DNA of 64,000 nucleotides from Combretum micranthum. Taxonomy: Eukaryota > Streptophyta > Magnoliopsida > Myrtales > Combretaceae. Of this stretch, positions 37,071 through 48,290 are shown in pieces. Both the position numbers and the translations under genes were made by a program. The notes below the pieces were generated by a model. The model saw only the letters and a list, made by a program, of their open reading frames with translations. It searched no databases and had not been told where the DNA came from. Positions within the stretch are counted from its first letter, which is position 1, and each line of letters starts with the position of its first letter. The DNA lies in contig JAMXBD010000390.1 in the NCBI GenBank assembly GCA_024138025.1, forward strand, positions 806,001 to 870,000, in the 5' to 3' direction.

Positions 37071-37642
37071 GCCGGCAGTTATGGATCCTATGCCGACGGC
37101 TTACAGGCGGCATATCTTTAATTTCTCCTTTGCGTAGGCAGTGCACAAGCAGCTTTCAACGTCAGTTACACATGTAGGCCGCTTCTATGCTGGCGGCTTA
37201 GATGTAGATCTAGCCGGCGGCTTAGATGTAGATATAGCCGGCGTATGTGATCAGAAATGAAGCGTTGCACCAATTTATAACGAAAGCCGTCCAAAAACTG
37301 GCGACTTTGATATCGGCCTAGACACTCCAACAGATTTGTCTCTTCAATTTCTTCCAAGCATTTGTTATCTTCATGTTTCTTCATATCTGTTACCTACACT
37401 GCCCCAACGCTGGCGGCTTAGGAGCCGGCGTATAATGTAACTCTTTCAAAGCTGGTGATGTTTTAATTCTAGGCTGCCGGCCTTCCATGTACACTGGCCT
37501 GTTAAACTTCTACGCCGGCAGCTTAGAGGCGGCGTAAAGTTGGTTGAGTTAAAGGCTGGCAAAGCTGGCAGCGTTGGTAGCGGCCTTAGGTGTAAGCCGT
37601 CTGAACGCTGGCGGCTTTGAAGTATGAATTGCCGGCGTATCC
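37071..37642. repeat. GCCGGC-rich motif array in Athila 5' LTR
   Basis: This is the same array as at 25813-26357. Several units have decayed by C-to-T changes (GCTGGCGGC, GCCGACGGC), which fits mutation of methylated cytosines. Confidence 0.8.
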
Positions 37643-37787
37643 TTCAATTTTTTCAAATTTCTCTTCAAAGTTTCTTGTTTTGATTTCTTAGTCCAAATTA
37701 GTCCTGAAAACATGAATTTTAATCAAAACAAATATCCATTCTAGCTCTTATGAATATCAACAAGTTGTATAAAATATGATCTTATCA

Positions 37788-39160
37788 CTGCTCCTTCTAG
37801 CCTTCGAGCTACTTTTCTCTCTTTTACAGAGGCTAAGCTTTATCCTTATATATCATCTGAAAGCCTTTGTTCCCTCTTCTTAGCTTTCTCCCTTATTTTC
37901 TCAAGAGCAGCCTCTCTCCTTCTATCATAGGCTTCTCTTTTAGCCTTTTTCTTGATCATTTCCTGCACATCTTTGTTAGCTCTATATCTCTCCTCAACTC
38001 CAGTAGCTATCTTTGCTTTAAGCTCATAGAATTCTTTATCTATTGGCAGTTGGTTTATTTGTGTAGCCGACTTTTCTTCTGTAGGAGGTGTATTGAGGTC
38101 AAAGCCATTAGGAACTGTGGCATTGTCTTTTTCCTCTGTTGGAGTAGTGGGGGTTTCTTCTTCATCTGTGACATTGCTACTAGGAATTGTTGCAATATCT
38201 TCTTCTTCTGTAGGTGTAAAGGGGACAATTTGCCATGCTTCATATGCTCCTTCTTGAACTAATTCAAAATCTTCTATAAATTTTTTTGTGAAGATTGTTG
38301 CATCTTCTTTATTTCTTCTCTTTGTTTTTTTTTTCCTTCTTCAAAAATTTTCTCTTTCACTTTGGCCTGAACTGATCTGTTACTTTCCTCATTTTCATCT
38401 CATTCATCCTCATTTGATTCCTCTTCACATAAATGGCTTTAGTCCACTTTGGTTTCCTAAAAAGAGTCTTTTACCCGTTTAAAACATATGGAAAGGCTAG
38501 ACAAGAGGAACAGGGCTTTCTTCCTATTGTCTCTATGGCTTACCTCTTATTGCCTTATAAAACTCGACATCAGAGGGTTCTCCCTAAGAGACATTATTAA
38601 CTATAGTGTCTACCCCCTCTATTACTATATTGGCAACTTCCTTAGAGGTAGCTTCAAAAATTTCCTCCTCCATTATCATATCTTCTTATGGCTTATCCTC
38701 GTTGTCAGCTTCCTGAGCTGACTTATTTAAATCGAAGCCATCGTGTTTATGTTATTTACCCCCAAAATTGTACTCTTCATCAGATAATTCATCATGAATG
38801 AGTAGTTTTCTTTTGCTCAGAGCTGACTTTGTGGTTCTTTTAGGGGCTTTGGGTAGGGTCTGTGTTTTGGGAATGGCTTCATTATCCTCAATTGGATAGT
38901 GAGTAGATAACTTAGCCATTTGATCAGAAGCAAGTAGTTGCGTTTTGGGTTCTGTAGGTGGTGATGGGTGTATTTGGGTTAGGATTTGTAGGGTAGGCTC
39001 TATATATGTTGGAAGTAATGTATGCGTTTATATAGAGGAAACTGGTGGGGAAGTTTATGTTTGGGGTTGTATAAGAGAAGAACGTATGTGTGTGGTATGT
39101 GGTAGAGAAAGAATGTATGAAAATGATAAGGGTGGTATGGCTTTATCGTCATTATCATCA
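37788..39160 (-). pseudogene. Remnant of an ATHILA-ORF1-like C-terminal region (old gypsy element)
   Basis: On the minus strand an open stretch from about 38320 to 37850 reads as an acidic region (EEEDIATIPSSNVTDEEE and similar) followed by a charged coiled coil (ELKAKIATGVEERYRANKD, REAALEKIREKAKKRE). Farther upstream, 38860-38750 gives KRTTKSALSKRKLLIHDE. Stops and frameshifts separate the pieces. The frame then continues through 24727-24689 and 15451-15345, so Athila and copia inserted into this coding remnant. The layout resembles the Athila ORF1 tail (28300-27955) but with little identity. Confidence 0.5.
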
Positions 39161-42100
39161 TGTCATGCCCCGGAGGGTACCCTAAACGTGGCAGTCCGCT
39201 GCACATAATATTAAAGCTAATGAATGACAATCTTAGTCATGCAAGAGCTTCGATATCACGTGCAAGGCGTGCTTCCAAGATAGTAGGAGACTCAAAAATA
39301 TTACGTTTAAGCAGATAGTAAAAGCATGCAAGAATATATGAAGGTAAACGTGTAATAATCATTAAGATAAAAGTTTCTTACAACTTCTTAGGGGCATTCC
39401 CTTGTACTAAAAGCCTTGCTCAAACTAAGCCATCTTAAAAACATACATGAATATAACAAAAGTCTACTATAGAGATTTCTCTTAGAAGTCTACACTCAAA
39501 ACTAAAGTATGTAAACTTCTTCCAAAAACTCCTAGTAACTTTGGCTCATACCTGACAAAAGAGGCTCCTTAGTGCCAACCATAGGTAATCAAACTATAAC
39601 AAAAAGCTATAAGGATATAAGCAAAACTAGCTTGGTGAGATAACTCCCTTCTTCAAAGCATTTCCATGGAACATATAAGTATCTAGACAATCGTATAGGA
39701 ATGCATTAATCACATGAGCAAACAAAATACACACGATTAACCGAAAACCATGTGTAGCATAGATTTTAAGCCCTCCATGTCGGGGGTAGGGTGGTTACCG
39801 GCCCATACGACCATCAATAATTGTAGACTTACCGGCTCTTACTTGCCCATATAGACTTATTGGCTCTTACTAGCCCATGTAGACTTTCCGGCTCCTACTA
39901 GCCACCACTACGACTCCTTGTTTTCCCACACAAAGAATAGTAGCAAAAAATAAATGTGACTCACAATATGTTATGTATGAGTTATTCTTAATATTGGTTT
40001 ATTCAATTATTGTCGATTTCAAGTTAAAGGTGACCAAAACAATATTCATCATACCTATTGCGAGAAAGTATAAATTATTTATCAATTCTTCTTTCGATAT
40101 AATTAGCTTTTATTTAACAACCACATCATTCAATCTTGAATCCAATTCACACAACATTTGTTCATTTATCATTTTCCTTACTATCTATTGCTACTGTTTA
40201 CAAGCACAATCAAGGAAATGTAATTAGTAAGGGATTAACTCACTCCATGATGATCGCTCCTAGTCGAAATAATCTTCCGGGAAGCAATATCGGTTCCTTC
40301 TTCACCTGAACAAGATGAAATACCCAAAATGAGTCTTTCATAGAATTTCTACTTTAAAGATTCTAAGTCTATCTCTAAATTGTGATAAAATCATATTGAA
40401 AGAAGTTACAACTTAAAATGATTATAACTTGCTCATTTTAACTCAGAATTTTGCATATTATGTGTCATTTTCTGCCTACTCGAAAAGATCTATCCATTTC
40501 TAAGGTTATTTTTACTATAAAAGGTCATTTGGGTCACGATTTAGAAGGGTACAAATCTAATACGAAAATTCCTTTCTTAAAAAACAATATTTTCTAATCC
40601 TTCATTTACTAAGGCTTGTTCACGTAAACTCAAATATGTATATACTTAAAAAGGATTCCTTATGTATATAAATAGACTCATAATTTATGCATGATGATAT
40701 AAGTGTTGTCTTGTTTAATTAATTTCCTTAAAACAATCTTTTTCAGTGTTTTGGAAAATTTAGATTTGTTAGACTTTACTTTATGTGGTTGAAGTAACTT
40801 ATAATTTTTTTTTTTTTTGGGTGACTAAAATCTAATACACTATATTTTTATTCTTTAGTTTATCAAAAGTGAGTTGAAAATAAAGTTTGGCCTTTTGAGA
40901 TTATCTACCAATTTTATTTCTAGGAATTGAAAAATAGAGTTTCCAAAAGTTTTCTTTAGTAGTACTTGATGAGTTTATTTATTTTCATTTTCCTTGTAAG
41001 TTGATTTTCTTAAAAATTTATTTAGCTCTTGGTTTAGAAAGTTGGTAAAAATAGTATCAAGTTATTATCTATATATCAAGATTTCTTTTGTCACTTGAAA
41101 AGGAAGTATCTTTAGACAACTTCTTCTATTATTAGTTTGAAATTTCATGATGAGTTTATATAAACCTTTAAAAGAACTTTATTTGAAAATATTTTTTGAA
41201 TTCTTTGGGAAAAACATTTATCTAGTGATCAAATTTTATTCGTTCATCAAAAAGACTAATTTTTATTTGGACAACAACTTATTAGCCATGCATGAATATG
41301 ATCATGTAGTTTATAAAAGCTAAAAATATCACAAGATAAGATAGTAAAGAATATAAGAAATAAATAAGCATATTAATAATAATTGTCAAGTATTGGGAGC
41401 CTTAGATGCTTCAAGGCTTCCCGGGACTAAGAATAGACTAGTCCCAAAAGAAAAAAAAATTGTTTTGACTTAATGAGGACAAGTCTAAAACTAGAAAAGA
41501 CTAATCTTATAACAACTTGAAAGTAAATAAATTGCAATAACAAATGAGCTTATATGCTCTAAAACATATATAGATATATTTAGTTAAATATAGATATGAA
41601 CAATATAAGGAAAATAGATTTATGAACAAGAACAAAATATAAACATATTGTTACTTTCCTAACCTCTATGAGTTTAGAAAAGACACACTATGTTCATACT
41701 AAGTAAATGAACATAAGGAAACCTTAAAGAAGCAATACCTATGAAAGAGAAACTAGAGAGAACTTTATGAGAACTTTTGGAGAGAATTTTTTATAGTATT
41801 GGTAGTGTATGAAAAGTGTGAAAGAAATGGAAAAGAGGAGTGGTATTTGTAGGAAAAAGTGGAGGGTAATTTGTGTTAATTAATTAAATAAAAATTAAAA
41901 TAAATTGAGTGTGAAATGGGGGAGGGCCAGCGCAAATTGGAGGGGGAGAGAGGGAGAAATTTTATTTTTTTTGTATTTTTGTTAATGAAAAGTAACATGT
42001 GAGAGATGCAAGGTTGTATTGGAAATGAAAATTGTAAGAAATAAGTGTATAAGTTGTAAGAGTAGGTTGTAAGGAAAAGTAGAGATAGATGGATAGTGTA

Positions 42101-42547
42101 GAATAGTAATGAATAGTGTAATATAATGTAGATATGACTAATAAAGTACCGGTATAAGAAAATACACATATAAATGCGATATCTGATATTTTTAGCTACC
42201 GAAAAATTATAAAACTGATATTTTTGAAATCCTTATATCTTTACGAGTCTAACGGGATATCCGGAATATTTTTACTACTCTAAGCCTCGGGACACGCTTT
42301 TCGAAAATTGTATTTGATCGGGCTCAAAACGAATCACGGTTTAACCAATCTGATATTTTTAAGCTTTTTCATGTTATTACTAACTATTCTACATATTAAT
42401 CTCTCACTTACTCACTTAGGGTTACGAACACAGGATTGTCGGATTTAAACGGTTGCATCTGACTAGGTTTTGTTGACTTTAAGATTTCCGGTTGACCTTC
42501 TAATTAGGGTTTAAGCTTAACTGATCGTAAAACTTTGGAGGTTTACA
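39161..42547 (-). mobile_element. Solo-LTR-like unit T-C (3387 bp), minus strand
   Basis: On the minus strand it starts TGTAAACCTCC and ends CATGACA. The TSD is catca (39156-39160 and 42548-42552), although the site is inside a CAT repeat, so the TSD is weak evidence. The TATA-like site is mutated (TACAAATACC, about 41852-41843). Splice-like sites on the minus strand are donor AG|GTATTG at 41738, acceptor TTCAG at 40307-40306, donor GTGAGTTA at 40243 and acceptor TTATAG at 39595-39594. Sequence and layout are closest to T-D. Confidence 0.8.
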
Positions 42548-42552
42548 CATCA

Positions 42553-43760
42553 TCATCATCATCCTCATTACCATGGTCTAACTTAGCCAAGGTAGGTTCT
42601 GAGGGTTGTTTTTTAGATTATTTGGGTTGTGGGTGAGGGGACATCAAAGAGCATCTCCATCAACTTTTTCATATCCCCTTTTAGATCACCCATATCCTCA
42701 TCATACTTCACTTCAAATACATCCAACTTCCCTTTCAAATCTTTCACTTCAACTTCCAATTTAACGAAGCTAGTTGATAAATATTAGGGTAAAGCTTCTT
42801 GTGTAGGAACTTGCACAAGTATAGCAAGTATCTCTTCCCTTGTTGCTTCAGGTGTAGCAACTAGTTCTTCCCTAATTGCTTCAACTTTAGGGTTTTGATC
42901 TTCTACTTCCATCAAACCCTAGCCTGAAAGGCTCTCTTGCTCAGGGTCTTAAACTTACAAATGACATCAACAGGCCCTTATCATGGCCACAATTGCAAAA
43001 TTTTCAAGATCCTCATGATTAAGCCTCTTAAGAAAATTTCCTTTCCTTATAGACTAACTTGATTTGTGATTCTCCATGCCACCATCTAGCCTACATTCAT
43101 CCTCTACCTCTTCATCATACCGTAAAGGGGATGAAGCTCTGCTTCTGCTATGGTACTTGCCCTTTCCAACTTAGAAAATATGCTTCTAACCAGCATATAA
43201 TATAGGATCCTGAAACTCTTCTTCTTGAAGCTAGGGGCCATTGTCTTTAAGGGTATAAAAGGTGCCTCTATAGCTTCCTCCACAAATAACTTTAACTCTC
43301 CTTCAGTTACTTCAATGGGTAGGTTCTTGAGCTCCTCACTTAAAATTTCTTCCCTCCTAATCATTAAGCCCTATGACTACTATAAATCTTATCATAGGCA
43401 CCTCCTTATACTGCCCAAAGGCATAAAAACTGATAGCATCATTCAAAGATAGCACCTGATGCCTTGTTTTGAAACTTTCCTTGAAGGCTAAAGTAACTTC
43501 ACCATATACATCTTCTCTTATCTCAAAAATTCTTTGCCAAGCCTAGTCTTCAAAGTACTCCCTAAATTCTCCTTCCAAACCATAACTCCTTACAACTTCC
43601 TACTCCATCACAATATTAAGAGCAATTGATTTTTTTTTTTTTTTTTTGTAAGAAAAACTCTGAATTTTTCTTTATCTTCATTGTCTAATCCTATAGAAGA
43701 TTGAGGATGTATACTTACTTGTACAGAAGAAATAGATTCAGATTTAGCTATTTTTGGTTT
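42553..43760 (-). pseudogene. ATHILA-ORF1-like N-terminal domain remnant
   Basis: The minus strand encodes pieces such as WQRIFEIREDVYGEVTLAF (about 43545-43480) and, in 43364-43104, a frame with SFRILYYMLVRSIFSKLERAS. The first parallels the WIRLFDFREPAYKNL block of the Athila ORF1 at 29227-27955. Several stops and shifts interrupt it. Gag lies directly upstream (46560-45600) with no room for pol, so the parent looks like a gag plus ORF1-like non-autonomous element. Confidence 0.55.
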
Positions 43761-44985
43761 GTTTCTTGAGGTTGTGTTTGAGAAGGCTTTGTAGTGTTAT
43801 TAGATGCAAAATAGGACAAACAACATAAATTTCTTATTCGAACTTCAATTTATAAAATTGATAGGATAAATTTATGCCCTAATTTTCAATTGAAACGTAA
43901 ATCAGAGGCTTTAATTATGCTTGAAGAACAAACTCGGGGCATCTGTATATATAACTTTTCTTAAATAATTCCATACTAGTTTTAACTACATTTTTGTTTT
44001 CTAACTTCATATTATTATATTTACAAAAGAATCAAATTTAAAAACAACCCTAAATAGACTAAGTTTTTCTTAGAAGATGAAAAGTTTCAATAAGGTTTTT
44101 GAAAATTTATTCAAACGAATCTTCAAGCTTTCAACAATTTAATGAAAAAAAATAAAACTAAAACCTTAAGACTAACGAGGTTAAACTTTTATTTACACAA
44201 AAATAAATCAAAAGAATGATATTATAATGAAACAATATGCCTACCTTATCAGTTGAATGCAAATAATTCTTTATCGAGTTCATGTAAGCAAAAGTATCAA
44301 GGGTTTAGAGAGGGTTTATCAAGTTCATAAGAATTTTAAATGAGATAATGAATGAGAGTGACACAACAATATGAACGCTTTTATACTTATTAAGTTGCAG
44401 GTTCAACTGCTATTGCGGTTTAGAATGCAATTATTATTTTATTAAGAAAAGTCAAAATAATTAAAGAATTGAGGCTTTTATTTGAGTCGTGGGCAAAACT
44501 TAAAGAATAAAGGAATAAAAGAATTGAGGCCTCAATTATGTGCTCGATTCATTAGACCTACATAAAAGAATAATGAATCACGACTTTTATTTGGGTCATA
44601 GCTTAAAGAATAAAGAATTAAGGTAAAAGATAACTATGGTTATAATCATAGGCTTAATTCAAGTCGAGATAAAGACAATGACCAAAAATTTATTCTTCTT
44701 TTACGAACCACGGGTTGGTTCAGGCCAATTTTACCAAGTGGACTCCTGTAAAAACAACTTCAGATAAGAAGCAAAGCATAAAATGAAGTGTGAAAGCAAT
44801 TGTATCCCTGTTATTCAAACTTTCAACAAAGAATTTAAACAAAACATCATTCTCATTCAAAAATCCTCAAGAAAAAACTGTTTAAAAGTCTTATAACAGT
44901 CATCCTTTATCAAAAAGCTTAAATAACAATCATTCATCCATCATTCATCAAAAGTCTTTAAAACAAGCTTAAGATATGCATGAAA
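43761..44985. other. AT-rich region between gag and ORF1-like remnants
   Basis: No coding similarity is visible. 44440-44640 repeats 'aaagaattgaggcttttatt' and 'ttaaagaataaag' motifs loosely. No RT, RNase H or integrase motif can be found where pol should be. Confidence 0.5.
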
Positions 44986-45429
44986 GGTCCTTTTAAAAAG
45001 AAAATTACATAGCAAAAACAAAATATAGAATAAATCATTCTAGGAGTCTTAGTTCTTGACTTGTTCCCTTGGATTAGCTTATGTATTAGCTAGTAAGGTT
45101 CCTTGAGGTCATCCTGAGAGGAGCTTTGAAATAGGTCTTTTTAAAAAGAAAATTACATAGCAAAAAGAAAATGTAGAATCAATCATTCTATGGGTCTCAG
45201 TTCTTGACTTGTTCCTTTAAATTAGCTTATGTATTAGCTGGTAAGGATCCTTGAGGTCTTCCTAAGAGGAGCTTTGAAATAGGTCTTTTTAAAACGAAAA
45301 TTACATTGCAAAAACAAAATGTAGAATCAATCATTCTAGGAGTCTTGGTCTTGACTTGTTCCCTTAGATTAGCTTTTGCATTGACTGGTAAGGTTCCTTG
45401 ATGTCTTCTTGAGAGGAGCTTTGAAAGCT
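44986..45429. repeat. 148-bp tandem repeat, three copies
   Basis: Units begin at 44986, 45134 and 45282 with 'ggtc(c)tttttaaaaagaa' and end 'gaggagctttgaaa'. The spacing is exactly 148 bases and the units differ by a modest number of substitutions. Confidence 0.9.
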
Positions 45430-45599
45430 GACCTAGTTGTGTCTAGGTTATGAATTGCGATTAAATTATTTTTCAAGGTGGTATCAATGGTCTGCTGCCT
45501 AGATTTAGAGGCCTTAATAAACTAAAGAATTAATTCCTACAAAGAATTCTTGCTACCCTAGGGGACACTTGACCCTTGACCTTGCTATTTTTGAAAGTT

Positions 45600-46560
45600 G
45601 GGTAAGTTAAAACCAGATTGTTGGAAGTTATTGTTACTCTACCTAAAGTTTGGATGGTTCCTTCGGCCAGGGTTATAAGTATTATTGTAGTGGTCATTCT
45701 TAGGTCCATTAAAATTGTTCACATACTCTACACTTTTAGAAGTCATCTTCTCAACATTCTATCCAAAATTGCCATCTACCATGTGCACTTGTCCAGCTCC
45801 CATGGTCATGCTATCAACCTACTTAGTCAAGGCTGTGATCTTGGAAGTCAAAGCTATTACAGCATCAAGTTAAAACAAACTTCCAGATTTTTCCTTCCTA
45901 GCCTTACGAGATGACCACCGGTATTGATTATTAGCATATCCTCGAATAAACTCAAGTACTCATCAAGTGATTTTTTATTCAGGTTTCTTCCTGGTTAAGC
46001 CCATTATAAAAAGTTTGGACCTAAGTCCACTTAGGCAGTCCATGGGGTAGGCACCTTCATAGCAACTCCTTCCATCTTTCAAAAGCTTTATAGAGAGTCT
46101 TACATTCCAAGTAGTGGAATGAAGCTATTTCTACTCTTAGGTTTGCATTTCTGAAGGGCATGAAGTACTTCCTCATGAAGTTCTCAACCATTTGTTGTCA
46201 GGCGGTTATAGACCGTCTAAATAGACTATTGAGTCATTTCTTTGCATTACCCCTTAAAGAGAAAGAAAACAACCTAAGTCTTATGGTATCATTAAAAGCT
46301 TCATTGATTTTAAAGGTACCATAGATTTCTAAGAACTGTTAGAGGTGGGTATTAGGGTCCTCATCTTGTAGTTCATCAAACTGGACATACTACTGCACCA
46401 TCTGAATCACATTGGGTTTTATTTTAAAGTTATTTGTAGCAACCCTAGGTCTAGCTATACTGGTGTTGGCTCCATCAAGAGTAGGTCTACAGTAATCTAG
46501 CATAATTCTGGGTCAGTTGACTCTAATGGGTTCATTCTCCTCTTGTCATGTTCTCTAGAA
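45600..46560 (-). pseudogene. Ty3/gypsy gag remnant (Athila/Tat-like)
   Basis: On the minus strand, in order: DYCRPTLDGANTS (about 46505-46460), IARPRVATNNFK, NVIQMVQ, then LRLFSFSLRGNAKKWLNS (about 46290-46215), ERWKELL followed by RCLPHGLPKW (about 46090-46020), and near the end NDHYNNTYNPGRRNHPNF (about 45705-45645). These are characteristic of plant gypsy gag. Multiple stops and shifts are present. It differs clearly from the gag of the 13-kb Athila, so it marks a second, older element. Confidence 0.8.
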
Positions 46561-47061
46561 AAATCCTTAGTTCCTCTCTAGCTATCTTCCTGCCGATTCT
46601 GCCTATGTGCTAAGGCTCTAGAGTAAAAGGAAAATAAAGGATAAGATTGATTCCTAGTCATGATCCTATAGTTTTATTACGAAAGAATTAGTCTACAACA
46701 TACCTATTTAACAACAAACAAACAACACAACAACTATATTATAACAATAACAGGATTAATATATAACAACAACATTTATATACAAGAAAAGAATTATAAA
46801 TTAAAGAATTAAACAAAAGATAAATGCTAAGCAAACAAAATTATACAAAAGAACTATGGAAAGAAAATTGTATAGACATATTTACAAATAAAAAAGGGTA
46901 TATATAGCAAAAAGCTATAAGCACAATAAAATATATACAAAAATTTATATATGTGCACAAAAAACAAAAAGGGTTAGTACTATAAACAGAAACAAAATAT
47001 TTACATAAAGAAATAAAATTTCATATAGAAAAAGAATAAGAATATGTGAAAAACAGAATCA
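46561..47061 (-). other. Leader of the old gypsy element
   Basis: This is non-coding AT-rich sequence between the leader repeat at 47062-47171 and gag. Nothing else is recognised. Confidence 0.4.
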
Positions 47062-47171
47062 AACAAAAAGCAAAATTTATTTACACTATTCACAGGGTTA
47101 GTGACTAATCTAATAGATTGTAAGCTTTCATGTAGTGCTTTGTTGAGCTTTATTTTCATGAATTCAATGCC
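47062..47171 (-). repeat. Inverted repeat, left arm (gypsy leader sequence)
   Basis: About 110 bases match the reverse complement of 48173-48290. On the minus strand it reads 'ggcattgaattcatgaaaat' and leads into gag. Confidence 0.85.
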
Positions 47172-47189
47172 GAAGTCTGTTTTTTGCAA

Positions 47190-48155
47190 GGAATTTAGAG
47201 TTTTTTTGGGGTAAATTTATATTAAACATGAAATCTGTTTTTGCAAGATCCTTTTGTGCTTAATCTGTAATATCCATATCTATTTTCATATTATTTCTCT
47301 TGAATCTACGCGTAATGTTTTCATTTGTGAAGAAATAATCTTCTTAACTTAGGGTTTGTGAATCTAAGACTTGATTCATGTGATTTCAAATGCATTTTAA
47401 TTCAATATTGATTAGGTATTTATAATTAGAAGCTCAAACCTAATTTTGTGGCTTTAATTGTATGGTGCACCTTTTAAATCCATGTTTGATTTCAATTGCA
47501 TAGATTGAGATATCATTCTTTTGAATAAATCTACGCTGCTAATGAAGTTGCTCATAATCACCTTAAGAGAGGGATGGTGAAACTTTCTGTCACTTGGTTT
47601 TACAATTCCTTAAAATAGGTTTTTAATCAAAGGATTCTTAATTTTTATATGGATCTAGATTGCTGATAGGTTGTGAAGAGATTTGGGTAATCTAATCTAG
47701 ACCTAGAGTTTTTGACCTTGAGAGAGGCTTTAGCTTACTTTAGTGAATCTGATAGTTCAAATATACCCAGCAAACAACTCTATAAGTTTGTTAAGTAATT
47801 ACATGATAGGGAATTGGTGAAGCAAATTCTAAACTTTGTCTTGCCTTAAAAATGTGTATATAATTAGTTTTAACCATAACTTAGCTTTATTCTGGATCAT
47901 GTTCTTCTAAATCTTTCTTTGGCTAGATAATAAACAAAGAGTGAGTAAGGTAGATGCTAACAATCCCCAAAGAATACGACCTAATACTTTTTATGCTATT
48001 TCAATATATGTGTTTGCCTATGTTGGTGAATGCAACCAAAGTTGAATAGAACTTGTTAGTATTTTCTAAATTTTTAGAAAACTTAAGCTTCAAGTTTGCT
48101 TGCTTTAGAATGCACAAACACTTAGAGACCAACCGAGTTTTTTTTTTTTTTTTTT
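47190..48155 (+). repeat. Degraded gypsy LTR (plus orientation)
   Basis: About 800 bases (47230-48035) match the reverse complement of 62640-63510. The 3' part carries the 'gtattctttggggattgtta' type block seen near the U5 end of plant gypsy LTRs. It is followed at 48156 by a decayed PBS (TGGTGTTGTTGCCATGG against TGGCGCCGTTGCCGGGG), which fixes the orientation. Confidence 0.55.
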
Positions 48156-48290
48156 TGGTGTTGTTGCCATGGTTCAGTGTTGAATTCATGAAAATGAAGC
48201 TCAACAAAGCATAACATGAAAGCTTAGAATCTATTAGATTAGTCACTAACCTTGTGAAGTGTAAATAATTTTCGCTTTTTGTTTGTTTTT
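48156..48290 (+). repeat. Decayed PBS plus inverted-repeat right arm
   Basis: A T-run is followed by a tRNA-Asp-like PBS with several changes, and then the leader sequence in the opposite direction to the copy at 47062-47171. Confidence 0.55.

Larger units (their letters stand above)
24728..37787 (-). mobile_element. Athila-type Ty3/gypsy retrotransposon, 13.06 kb
   Basis: The LTRs are 24728-26502 and 35982-37787 (TGATGTGCTA...CTTATCA on the plus strand), with near-TSDs atgct (24723-24727) and ctgct (37788-37792). The PBS is an exact tRNA-Asp 3' end. Minus-strand gene order is gag, protease, RT, RNase H, integrase, then an extra ATHILA-ORF1-type gene, the Athila layout. There is no chromodomain. 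The first ~110 aligned LTR bases show about six differences, so this is the youngest large element here. It still has frameshifts between gag and RT and in ORF1, so it is probably not autonomous. Confidence 0.95.
35982..37787 (-). repeat. 5' LTR of Athila (1806 bp)
   Basis: The promoter TATAAATA is on the minus strand at 37013-37020. The GCCGGC-rich U3 array spans 37071-37642. Relative to the 3' LTR it has a small tandem duplication near 37200-37236 that adds one more motif unit. Confidence 0.93.

Noticed and set aside
38945..39208. 87-residue plus-strand Gly/Val-rich ORF
   Set aside because: It is antisense to the ORF1-like remnant and runs over the T-C border.
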